A DNA stretch of 8,922 nucleotides from NCBI GenBank assembly GCA_024277605.1, contig JAJRUU010000041.1:1-8922 (forward strand), in the 5' to 3' direction. Origin of the DNA: a bacterium (GTDB lineage: Bacteria; SZUA-182; SZUA-191; JAJRXT01). A model generated the notes under the pieces. It saw only the letters and a list, made by a program, of their open reading frames with translations, did no database searches and was not told where the DNA came from. Every line of letters starts with the position of its first letter. Within the stretch, counting starts at the first letter, position 1. The translations under genes and the position numbers were made by a program. Below are positions 1-6,958 of the stretch, one piece after another.

Positions 1-56
1 GCTACTTACGCAATGTGATTACCAAAAAACTGAAACATCTGGTTGTATCCAGTTGA

Positions 57-239
57 ATTTATTCGATTATTAACCGGACAGTAGTGGCTTTAAATGGTAA
101 GTATAAGTTCTTTTGGATTACTGACGGAATGGGCTGGAAAACAACAGCAAAACCGCTTCGAGAAACTTTTAACTATAATGATTACCTTTTTAATTTAGCA
201 ATGCTTGAAAAAGGGGTTTTGGAGTTTTTGTTAGAGTAA
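57..239 (+). pseudogene. C-terminal remnant resembling a type II restriction endonuclease
   Basis: An open stretch of about 60 codons runs to a TAA at 237-239. It has no start codon at its left end: an in-frame TGA lies at 54-56. The peptide contains GKYKFFWITDGMGW followed by a TAKPLRETF / DYLFNLAMLEKGVLE-like ending. The ITDG.GW block and a final DYLFN..ML segment recall the C-termini of several type II restriction endonuclease families (DpnII/TdeIII/MjaII-like); this is from memory of the families, not a search. Upstream of the TGA the same frame reads YLRNVITKKLKHLVVSS, which could be a decayed continuation. The other two frames also contain stops within the first 100 bases, so no intact protein can enter from the left edge. 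The catalytic core would lie outside the window or be lost. No methyltransferase partner is visible. The call as a broken fragment is fairly secure; the family is tentative. Confidence 0.5.
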
Positions 240-302
240 CTGAACTTATGTAAACTTAATATAACTATTAAAATAACGCATATAAGTTTTATCTATTTCG
301 CT

Positions 303-361
303 AAAGGGAAAAATGGGGACTGGCCATGAAATTGGATTAAGGCCAGCCCCCCCTTCCCTTT
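303..361 (+). promoter_or_regulatory. Strong two-part hairpin in the leader of the pyrE-like gene
   Basis: Two nested inverted repeats can be read directly. The outer arms AAAGGGAA (303-310) and TTCCCTTT (354-361) are perfectly complementary. The inner arms GGGGACTGGCC (315-325) and GGCCAGCCCC (341-350) pair with one bulged A at 319. They are separated by a 15-base loop, and a small internal loop lies between the outer and inner stems. The structure ends one base before AAGGAG (362-367), the ribosome binding site of the next gene. There is no T-run after the right arm, so it is a poor intrinsic terminator. A leader structure affecting translation or mRNA stability, or a copy of a palindromic intergenic repeat, fits better. 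I did not recognise a PyrR-binding loop. Confidence 0.6.
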
Positions 362-372
362 AAGGAGTACAT

Positions 373-912
373 ATGACAGAAAAAGAAAGATTACTGGAAC
401 TACTTAAACAGACGGCTTTAAAAAAGGGTGACTTTAGCCTCTCTTCCGGGGCAACCAGCAATTATTATATAGATGCTCGCATGCTCACCACTCACCCTGA
501 AGGGTCGTATTTAATTGGTAAGCTTATATTTGATTTAATAAAGGGAGATGATATAGCCGCTATTGGCGGGCCGGCTTTGGGAGCAATACCTATTGCCAGC
601 GCTGTGTCGCTAGTAAGTTATTTAGAGGGTGTCCCCATCCCCGCCTTTTTTGTCCGGGGCTCTACCAAACAACATGGAACACAAAAAGACGTTGAGGGGA
701 ACATTAGTCCCGGCTTTAAGGTAATAATCGTTGAAGATGTAATAACCAGCGCCAAGTCCGTAGTGGCGGCAATCAAGCGTCTGGAAGCGTTTGGTTGTCA
801 GGTAGTACGGGTTATCTGTATTGTAGATCGTGAAGCTGGCGGGAAGAAAAAACTAGCGGAAGCAGGTTATAATCTGGAAGCCGTTTTTTCTAAAACTGAT
901 CTAGGCATTTAA
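373..912 (+). CDS. pyrE: Orotate phosphoribosyltransferase-like protein (divergent PyrE homologue)
   Basis: This 179-residue protein has the type I phosphoribosyltransferase fold signature. OPRT transfers the phosphoribosyl group of PRPP to orotate to give OMP, in cytosolic pyrimidine synthesis. Visible family segments are FSLSSGATSNYYIDAR (21-36), GGPALGAIPIA (65-75), the mobile catalytic loop around FFVRGSTKQHGTQK (92-105) and the PRPP-binding motif VIIVEDVITSAKS (117-129). The length is in the usual range of about 180-210. The ATG follows AAGGAG (362-367) at five bases, which fixes the start. Two segments are unusual. The loop Lys equivalent to E. coli Lys100 is Gly96 (RGSTK instead of RKxxK), although Lys99 and His101 remain. 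The common TTGGS turn is TSAKS. These changes leave open a paralogue with altered activity. The gene stands alone on its strand, convergent with the PBP gene; no other pyr genes are visible. Confidence 0.82.
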   Translation: MTEKERLLELLKQTALKKGDFSLSSGATSNYYIDARMLTTHPEGSYLIGKLIFDLIKGDDIAAIGGPALGAIPIASAVSLVSYLEGVPIPAFFVRGSTKQHGTQKDVEGNISPGFKVIIVEDVITSAKSVVAAIKRLEAFGCQVVRVICIVDREAGGKKKLAEAGYNLEAVFSKTDLGI

Positions 913-913
913 A

Positions 914-932
914 GTAAACCGCCTGGGTTTAC
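914..932. terminator. Possible weak hairpin terminator between convergent genes
   Basis: A perfect 7-bp inverted repeat, GTAAACC (914-920) and GGTTTAC (926-932), has a five-base loop. It fills most of the 24-bp gap between the stops of the pyrE-like gene and the PBP gene. On the minus-strand transcript the stem is followed by TTTAAATG, a short and interrupted U-tract; on the plus strand there is no U-tract. The position suits a shared terminator, but the stem is short and the tails are poor. Confidence 0.35.
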
Positions 933-936
933 ACTG

Positions 937-3531
937 TTAATCCAGACTGAATCCAGCTGGTTCCTCTTTGGTAACGGCAGCATCCGCCAGCGAAGTATCC
1001 TGGCGGCTTAAATCAAGATCCACCATCAAGAATTTATTCCCGGTTGGTCGATGACAATCACAGAGTTCTTGGGGTTGGGTGCCCTCCACAAAATCCTCCA
1101 CGGTTATATTCTCGCATTCTTCGGTAGCCAGCAGACCTGATTCCGAATCCACGCTTACCCTTACTATCTTTGGCGGTGGGATAAAGGATTGTATCGGAAT
1201 ATCTCTAAGGGCCTCTTTCATAAATCTGACCCAAATTGGGCTGGCAGCTCTTGAACCGGTTTCCACCGGGCCTAAGGGTTTGTTTTCATCCATACCAACC
1301 CATACGCCGGTCACCAGCTGGGGAGCAAAGCCCATGAACCAGGCATCGATATATTTATTTGTGGTTCCGGTTTTACCCGCCAGCGGCCGTCCAATTTGTT
1401 TAGCCCGCCAACCGGTACCATGTTCCACAACCCCCTGTAACAGGCTGGTCATTAGATAAGCAATTCCTTCATCCAGAACCTGTTTTGGTTTAGGAATATT
1501 TTCTTCCAGTATGTTTCCCTGGTTATCGGTCACGTAGCGAATTGAGAGCGGTAGTACGCTCCGGCCTCCGTTGTCAAAGACCCCGTAAGCGCTGGTAAGC
1601 TCCAGCAAAGTTACCCCTGAAGAACCCAGGGCCAAAGAGAGATCATCCGCCAACGCGCTTTTTATTCCTAACCTGCGCGCTGTTTGTATCGCATTTTGAG
1701 ATTTTCGCCAAACAGCTAAAATTGGCTTTATTTCACTAATCCCAATTTGTTCTAAACGTCCTTTCAGTTGGCTTTCTGTCTTTATGAGATCATTAAAATA
1801 AACTTTGGAAAATTTGTTTTTGATAGCTTCTTCTTGGATTATCTCTTCCTTAAGTAACTTTAAAACTAATTTATTATTTCGGAAAGCTCTTTTTGAAATA
1901 GGTTCCTTCCCTATACCTACCCGCTCCAGCAGTTTAACGGTAACCACATTACGCGAGTGTTCCAATGCCTTTCTCAACGTGGTAGGACCATAAAATTTTT
2001 CATAGTAATTAACCGGTTTCCACTCCTCATCCACCCCTTCCTCTTTATAGATAATGGCCGTATCCAGAATAATATCGGCCAGGGTCATGCCCTGCATCAG
2101 TGCGGTAGCATAAATTATGGGCTTAAAAGAAGAACCGGGCTGGCGTCGGGCTTGTGTCGCCCGGTTAAATTTGCTGGTGTTAAAATCATACCCCCCCACC
2201 AAAGATAAGATATACCCCGTCTTCGGATCCAACACTACTATGGCGCCCTGGTTAAGCGGATCCTGCTCCAAGGCCAGGCGATAAAGAGGTTGCTCACCGG
2301 TTTTTTCGATGCCCAGCACCTTTACAATTATTTTGCTGCCTGGTTCAAACAGCTTCTCCGGTTTAGTTTTGAGCCAGCTCATCTGCTTAGCCGACAAATC
2401 ACCTTGACATGCGCCAACCTTAACCATAAGCCCATCGGGGTCTACAGTTTCTACCAGGCCTAAGTATTGCTCACCGATTTCCAGTTTTGCTAAATCAGCC
2501 TGAGGAATCATACGGGGGTCTATTGGGGTGTCTTCTTTGATGGTCCGATAACCCTGTCGCCGATCAACCTCTTTAATGCCCCACTGAAGCGCCTCCTGGG
2601 CCAGATGTTGAAGCTTCAAGTCCAGGGTAGTATAAACCCTCAACCCGTCACGGTAGAGAGCTGTACTGCCGTATTTTTGCTCTAATTGCTGTCTTATATA
2701 TTCGGTGAAATAGGGGGCTGTGTCTTTTCCGCTTTTTGGCTTTAAATGTAGTTCTTCTACAACCGCTGCCTGATGTTGCTCTTTGGTTATATAGCCTTCG
2801 CCCAGCATTCGATCAAGCACATGTTGTCTTCGCTGGTTGGCTTTAATTGGATGGCGAATAGGAGAATAGGAATTGGGCGCCTTGGGCAGACCGGCTATCA
2901 TGGCGCATTCTGCCAGATTCAGTGCGCTTACCGGTTTACCAAAATAATTAAGCGCCGCAGCTTGTACACCATAAGCTCCATGACCAAGATAAACCTGATT
3001 GAGATACAGTTCCAAAATATCCGCTTTTGAATATTGCGCTTCTATCTTAAATGACAGTAACGCTTCCCGTAACTTGCGAACAATAGCTTTCTGAGGGGTG
3101 AGGAACAAGGCTCGGGCCAATTGTTGAGTGATGGTACTGCCACCTTCAACAAATCGCCGGGCTTTAAAATTTTTGGTGGCTGCACGGGCAATACCTACCC
3201 AATCTATGCCATGATGTTGGTAAAAGTGGGCATCTTCAACCGCTACAATCGCATTTTTTAACGCTTGGGGAACGTCGTTTAGCTTAACCAATGTCCTTTT
3301 TTCCACTGCAAACTGAGCAAACTCCCGGTTGTCTAGAGAATAGAGCTTGGTGGTTAGGCTGGGACGATAACTATCAATTTGTTTTATATCCGGCAAGCCA
3401 TTACTCAAATAATAAAGGTACCCGAATATTCCAATGGTTAAAAAACAAAAAGCTAAAACCACCCAACGCGTTTTAGCTAATATCTTTCTCTTTTTCTCTT
3501 GTGTGGGTTTATCTACCATTTTTGTTTCCAT
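937..3531 (-). CDS. Class A penicillin-binding protein 1A (bifunctional peptidoglycan glycosyltransferase/transpeptidase)
   Basis: This 864-residue inner-membrane enzyme polymerises lipid II and cross-links stem peptides. Order: a short basic cytoplasmic tail; one membrane anchor (about 23-42); a GT51 glycosyltransferase with EDAHFYQHHG (99-108, catalytic Glu99), GGSTITQQLAR (130-140) and RKLRE (152-156, second Glu156); an OB-like insert (about 335-425), as in Gram-negative PBP1A; and a transpeptidase with SSFK (Ser467, Lys470), SRN (526-528) and KTG (720-722). All catalytic residues are present. About 70 extra charged residues (about 541-611) separate the helix after SRN from the NAIQTARRLGI block, which usually follows directly. 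DNA for the insert looks more AT-rich than its flanks. The C-terminus ends in a short acidic tail after FVEGTQPQELC. The start overlaps the lipoprotein gene by 19 bases. A second ATG at codon 5 (3519) overlaps by only 7; neither has a good Shine-Dalgarno, which suggests translational coupling. Symbol left empty because mrcA and ponA cannot be told apart. Confidence 0.95.
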   Translation of the reverse strand: METKMVDKPTQEKKRKILAKTRWVVLAFCFLTIGIFGYLYYLSNGLPDIKQIDSYRPSLTTKLYSLDNREFAQFAVEKRTLVKLNDVPQALKNAIVAVEDAHFYQHHGIDWVGIARAATKNFKARRFVEGGSTITQQLARALFLTPQKAIVRKLREALLSFKIEAQYSKADILELYLNQVYLGHGAYGVQAAALNYFGKPVSALNLAECAMIAGLPKAPNSYSPIRHPIKANQRRQHVLDRMLGEGYITKEQHQAAVVEELHLKPKSGKDTAPYFTEYIRQQLEQKYGSTALYRDGLRVYTTLDLKLQHLAQEALQWGIKEVDRRQGYRTIKEDTPIDPRMIPQADLAKLEIGEQYLGLVETVDPDGLMVKVGACQGDLSAKQMSWLKTKPEKLFEPGSKIIVKVLGIEKTGEQPLYRLALEQDPLNQGAIVVLDPKTGYILSLVGGYDFNTSKFNRATQARRQPGSSFKPIIYATALMQGMTLADIILDTAIIYKEEGVDEEWKPVNYYEKFYGPTTLRKALEHSRNVVTVKLLERVGIGKEPISKRAFRNNKLVLKLLKEEIIQEEAIKNKFSKVYFNDLIKTESQLKGRLEQIGISEIKPILAVWRKSQNAIQTARRLGIKSALADDLSLALGSSGVTLLELTSAYGVFDNGGRSVLPLSIRYVTDNQGNILEENIPKPKQVLDEGIAYLMTSLLQGVVEHGTGWRAKQIGRPLAGKTGTTNKYIDAWFMGFAPQLVTGVWVGMDENKPLGPVETGSRAASPIWVRFMKEALRDIPIQSFIPPPKIVRVSVDSESGLLATEECENITVEDFVEGTQPQELCDCHRPTGNKFLMVDLDLSRQDTSLADAAVTKEEPAGFSLD

Positions 3532-4328
3532 TTCTTATTTTTCTTGGCTATTTTCTCGCCCACATTTTTAATCCGGCGCTCTAAGACTGAAGGATTGGGA
3601 TATTTTTCCATGATTTTTTTGTACTCCTCAAAGGCTTTTTCCAATTCACCCAACTCTTCCCAACATACTGCTTGATCAAATTTGGCCTCTATTTGTAGTT
3701 CGCTTTCGGGATGTTTAAAAATAAGCGCTTGATATGCCTTTATGGCTAAATTATATTCTCCCTTTACAAGATAGATTTCCCCTATGGCTAATCTGGCATC
3801 ATCCACATATTCACTATCAGGATATTCTTCTATTACTGTTTGGGCTTCAATAACAGCTTGCTCTGCTCTGCCCAATTTATCATAACAATAGGCTATATGT
3901 AATTGGCTTAACGCTGCCTTTGCCGTTCCCGGAACAAAATCAATAATTTCTTGATATTGCATAATTGCCGCTTGAGGATCTTTTAAGACTTCTTGATAAA
4001 TTGTGGCTTTATCAAACCGAGCTGCCTGGGCCCAGGAGCTTTTGGGATAGGAAACAACCAGTTCTTCAAACCGCTCAAGCGCTGTTTGATATTTATTCAG
4101 ATATAAATAATTAATATTACCTGACCAGAAAAGCGCTTGTTCTACAAATTCTCCGGAGGGATAGCGGCTAATAATTCCATTGAACACCTTTAACGCTTCA
4201 ACATACTTCCCCTTACTTACAAAAACCTGCGCTTCTTCAAACTCCTGTTCTATTTTGGATTGACAGCCTATTGCCCCGACTAACAATATCCCGATCAAGC
4301 AACAAATTATTCTTCGATAAAACAACAA
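3513..4328 (-). CDS. TPR-repeat lipoprotein (BamD/CpoB-like), possible partner of the adjacent PBP
   Basis: The protein begins with a basic end (FYRR) and a hydrophobic stretch ending in LVGAIGC, a lipobox-like site, so it is probably a lipidated, exported protein. About six TPR-like repeats follow (roughly 30-60, 66-97, 103-135, 140-172, 177-209 and 214-246, numbered from the longest reading), several ending in YP or HP. The C-terminal tail is Lys-rich (KIAKKNKKWKQKW). This layout matches BamD/YfiO and CpoB/YbgF-type periplasmic TPR lipoproteins; I cannot separate these from the sequence. It lacks an obvious N-terminal coiled coil, which argues against a classical CpoB. The longest reading starts at a TTG at 4334 inside TTGA, overlapping the gyrA stop. 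GGAGG (4336-4340) is one base from that TTG but seven bases from the TTG at 4328, so I prefer 4328. The 3' end overlaps the PBP start. TPR lipoproteins LpoA and CpoB regulate PBP1A and PBP1B in E. coli, so an activator role is plausible but inferred. Confidence 0.82.
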   Translation of the reverse strand: MLFYRRIICCLIGILLVGAIGCQSKIEQEFEEAQVFVSKGKYVEALKVFNGIISRYPSGEFVEQALFWSGNINYLYLNKYQTALERFEELVVSYPKSSWAQAARFDKATIYQEVLKDPQAAIMQYQEIIDFVPGTAKAALSQLHIAYCYDKLGRAEQAVIEAQTVIEEYPDSEYVDDARLAIGEIYLVKGEYNLAIKAYQALIFKHPESELQIEAKFDQAVCWEELGELEKAFEEYKKIMEKYPNPSVLERRIKNVGEKIAKKNKKWKQKW

Positions 4329-4330
4329 TT

Positions 4331-6754
4331 TCAATCCTCCGTCTCCACTAATTTGGCTACCGCCACTACCTTATCGTTATTCCCTAAATTCTGCAATTTC
4401 ACTCCCATGGTAGCGCGGCCAATAACGGAAATATCTTCTACCGTCATCCAAATAAGTGTTCCTTCGGCTGTACTTAACATAACGCTTTCATTCTCTTTGA
4501 GCACCTGAATAATTCCCACTACCTGGCCATTTTTAGGAGTTATTTTCATGTTTTTTACTCCCAACCCACCCCGGTGCTTTATTGTATATCTGCCAATTTT
4601 GCTCCGTTTACCATACCCCTTTTCGGTTACAGTTAATATAGTGTCATCTTTTCCTACCACTTCCATACCAATTACTTCATCGCCGGGTTTAAGGGTAATT
4701 CCTCTCACCCCGCGGGCGGGACGCCCCGTACATCTTACCTGGTCTTCCTGAAAGTGCATCGCCTGGCCCAGCTTGGTAGCAATCAGGACTTTTTGTTCTC
4801 CGTAGGACACCTTTGCCGAAATTAATTTATCCCCATTATCCAGGCCGATAGCAATTACGCCACCAGCTCTGGGGTGACTGAAGGCATCCAGTGACGTTTT
4901 CTTTATAACCCCCTTAAGGGTAGCCATAACTACAAACTGATCAGCGGGAAAATCCTTTACTTGCAAAAAGGCAGTTATTTTCTCTTCCGCACCTAATTGA
5001 AGCAAATTTACAACGGCGGTGCCTTTGGCCTGTCTACCGGCTAACGGAAGCTCGTGCACCTTACGCCAATATACCCGGCCCAGGTCAGAAAAAAACATAA
5101 TATAATCATGGGTGGATCTGATAAATAAGTGTTCTACAAAATCCTCTTCCTTGGTAGTAATACCTCTAACCCCGGCCCCTTTTCTTTTTTGAATGCGATA
5201 GTGGGTGAGGGCAGTTCGTTTTATATATCCACCGTGGGTTATTACCACCACCATATCCTCTTCTACTATCATATCCTCAAAGTCAATTTCCGGGGATTCT
5301 TCTACTATCACCGTGCGCCTTGCATCACCGTATTTCTGTTTTATATTCAGCAAATCTTCCTTTATCAAATTTAAAACTAAGGCTTCACTATCCAAAATGG
5401 CTTGCAGCTGCTTCTCAATAGCCAATAATTTTTGATGCTCCTCTTTGAGTTTATCTTGTTCCATAGCGGTAAGCCGCTGTAATCTCATCTCTAATATAGC
5501 TTGCGCTTGAATTATGGTAAGTTTAAATTGTTCCATTAGGCCTTTTCTGGCCATTTCGGGAGTAGACGACCTTTTAATCAGGGCGATTACTTCATCCAAG
5601 TGTTCCAGGGCCCTGATTAAGCCGTCTACAATGTGTAGCCTCTTCTCCGTTTTGTCCAGCTCAAACCTGGTGCGCCGAATAATTACATCTTTACGATGAT
5701 TTATATAGTGAACTATTAACTCTTTTATGTTAAGCACCAGGGGTTGTTTATTTACCACCGCCAGCATAATTACCCCGAAAGTAGTTTGCATCACCGTATG
5801 TTTATACAGTTGATTCAATACCACATTCGCTATCTCGTTTCGTTTTAGCTCTATTACTATTCGCATTCCGTCTCTGTCGGATTCATCCCTTAAATCGGAA
5901 ATGCCTTCTAGTTTCTTGTCCCTTACCAAACCCGCTATTTTTGTTATTAATCTCGATTTATTTACTTGATATGGAAGCTCGTTTACAATAATAGCTTCTC
6001 TATCCTTTAGTTGTTCAATCTGCGCTTTTGCCCGCAGGCGTATTTGCCCTCTTCCGGTAAGAAATGCTTCCCTAATACCTTTTAATCCGTAAATAAAGGC
6101 GCCCGTGGGAAAATCCGGACCTTTTATTACAGTTAATAATTCTTCCACTTCAAGCTTAGGATTTTCTATTACTAAAATAATACCATCTACAATTTCTACC
6201 AGATTATGTGGCGGAATGTTGGTAGCCATACCAACCGCAATTCCCGATGACCCATTTAAAAGTAGATTCGGTAATCTGGCAGGCATTACTACCGGCTCTA
6301 CTAGCGTATCATCAAAATTTGCTGTAAATTCAACTGTTTCCTTTTCTATATCCGACAGAATTTCCTCGGTAATATTGCCTAATTTTACCTCCGTATATCT
6401 CATGGCCGCCGCCGAATCACCGTCTATAGAACCAAAGTTTCCTTGACCGGCAACTAAAGGATAACGCAACGAAAAATCCTGCACCATTCTTACAAGGGCA
6501 TCATACACCGCTGTATCTCCATGCGGGTGAAATTTACCCAACACTTCACCCACTACACGAGCCGATTTTTTATATGGTTTATTCCAAACCATCCCCAATT
6601 CGTGCATGGCATATAATATTCGGCGGTGTACCGGCTTTAAGCCATCTTTTACATCCGGTAAAGCCCTGCCAATGATTACGCTCATTGCATAATCAAGATA
6701 AGAATTTTTCATCTCATCTTCTATATTTATAGTTTTATGCTTAACAACATCCAT
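4331..6754 (-). CDS. gyrA: DNA gyrase subunit A
   Basis: This 807-residue subunit holds the DNA breakage-reunion and wrapping functions of gyrase, which introduces negative supercoils with ATP hydrolysed by GyrB. The N-terminal winged-helix/tower region contains KPVHRRILYAM (40-50), HPHGDTAVYDALVRM (76-90) and GQGNFGSIDGDSAAAMRYTE (103-122). Tyr120 is the catalytic tyrosine (E. coli Tyr122). The quinolone-determining positions are Thr81 (E. coli Ser83) and Asp85 (Asp87); Thr at 81 occurs naturally in some wild-type GyrA proteins. A coiled-coil region (about 365-470) leads to a C-terminal beta-pinwheel with six recognisable blades (about 500-805). The GyrA box, usually QRRGGKG, is degenerate: QKRKGAG (522-528). 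The acidic tail is very short (ETED). The start ATG is preceded by AAGAGGTG (6766-6773), spaced 11 bases. The gene follows gyrB after 204 bp, and its TGA overlaps the longest reading of the lipoprotein gene by four bases. A topoisomerase IV ParC is the alternative, less likely given the linked E. coli-like GyrB. Confidence 0.94.
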   Translation of the reverse strand: MDVVKHKTINIEDEMKNSYLDYAMSVIIGRALPDVKDGLKPVHRRILYAMHELGMVWNKPYKKSARVVGEVLGKFHPHGDTAVYDALVRMVQDFSLRYPLVAGQGNFGSIDGDSAAAMRYTEVKLGNITEEILSDIEKETVEFTANFDDTLVEPVVMPARLPNLLLNGSSGIAVGMATNIPPHNLVEIVDGIILVIENPKLEVEELLTVIKGPDFPTGAFIYGLKGIREAFLTGRGQIRLRAKAQIEQLKDREAIIVNELPYQVNKSRLITKIAGLVRDKKLEGISDLRDESDRDGMRIVIELKRNEIANVVLNQLYKHTVMQTTFGVIMLAVVNKQPLVLNIKELIVHYINHRKDVIIRRTRFELDKTEKRLHIVDGLIRALEHLDEVIALIKRSSTPEMARKGLMEQFKLTIIQAQAILEMRLQRLTAMEQDKLKEEHQKLLAIEKQLQAILDSEALVLNLIKEDLLNIKQKYGDARRTVIVEESPEIDFEDMIVEEDMVVVITHGGYIKRTALTHYRIQKRKGAGVRGITTKEEDFVEHLFIRSTHDYIMFFSDLGRVYWRKVHELPLAGRQAKGTAVVNLLQLGAEEKITAFLQVKDFPADQFVVMATLKGVIKKTSLDAFSHPRAGGVIAIGLDNGDKLISAKVSYGEQKVLIATKLGQAMHFQEDQVRCTGRPARGVRGITLKPGDEVIGMEVVGKDDTILTVTEKGYGKRSKIGRYTIKHRGGLGVKNMKITPKNGQVVGIIQVLKENESVMLSTAEGTLIWMTVEDISVIGRATMGVKLQNLGNNDKVVAVAKLVETED
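4336..4340 (-). promoter_or_regulatory. Ribosome binding site of the TPR lipoprotein gene, inside the end of gyrA
   Basis: On the minus strand GGAGG lies within the last codons of gyrA. It is one base from the TTG at 4334, too close for initiation, but seven bases from the TTG at 4328 and ten from the TTG at 4325. It therefore supports an internal TTG start at 4328 over the longest open reading. Its place inside the gyrA coding sequence, just before the gyrA stop, suggests reinitiation by ribosomes finishing gyrA. Confidence 0.65.
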
Positions 6755-6866
6755 GTTATTATTTGCACCTCTTATTTATTAAACCTGATCTATTCATAAA
6801 TTTAGTCTGGGTTTACAAAACATCCCTTGTGAGATAAGTTTCATTAGCCAACGTCCAATACAGCTA

Positions 6867-6943
6867 TATTTGTCCGAGGCAGCTGATCAGGAAAAATATA
6901 AATTTATATTTTTCAACTAAAGGTAGCTTCGCCTAGGACAATA
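6867..6943. repeat. Long imperfect inverted repeat centred on a 24-bp perfect palindrome, in the gyrB-gyrA spacer
   Basis: Bases 6891-6914 form a perfect 24-bp palindrome of G, nine A/T pairs and C arms (GAAAAATATAAA and its complement), with no loop. Around it lie a second pair of arms: TATTTGTCCGAGGCAGCT (6867-6884) and, on the other strand, TATTGTCCTAGGCGAAGCT (6925-6943). They match apart from one inserted T, one mismatch and a two-base gap. The whole spacer between gyrB and gyrA (6755-6958) otherwise holds the gyrA ribosome binding site and no open reading frame. The element could be a cruciform or hairpin in the gyrB-gyrA transcript, a processing or attenuation site, a regulator-binding site, or a small foldback element. 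A plain intrinsic terminator is less likely, since the central stem is all A/T. Confidence 0.7.
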
Positions 6944-6958
6944 CCCTGTTTTTTCGGG

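Noticed and set aside
243..288. AACTTAT ... ATAAGTT inverted repeat
   Set aside because: The 7-base A/T-rich arms are 32 bases apart in AT-rich sequence and are expected by chance.
240..302. Promoter for the pyrE-like gene in the AT-rich spacer
   Set aside because: Several TATAAT-like strings occur (for example around 258-264 and 280-285), but none has a convincing -35 box at 16-18 bases.
1079..1459. Open frame on the plus strand opposite the PBP gene; similar ones lie opposite the lipoprotein-side genes and gyrA
   Set aside because: They lie wholly antisense to well-supported genes, have no ribosome binding sites, and encode no recognisable motifs.
6512..6514. GyrA Thr81 as a quinolone-resistance mutation
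   Set aside because: Threonine at this position is the natural state in several species, so it cannot be called an acquired change.
6883..6890. CTGATCAG palindrome next to the long palindrome
   Set aside because: Eight-base palindromes are frequent by chance and it has no partner sites.
6944..6958. CCC...GGG hairpin just after the gyrB stop as a terminator
   Set aside because: Only three base pairs are possible, and there is no following U-tract on the minus strand.
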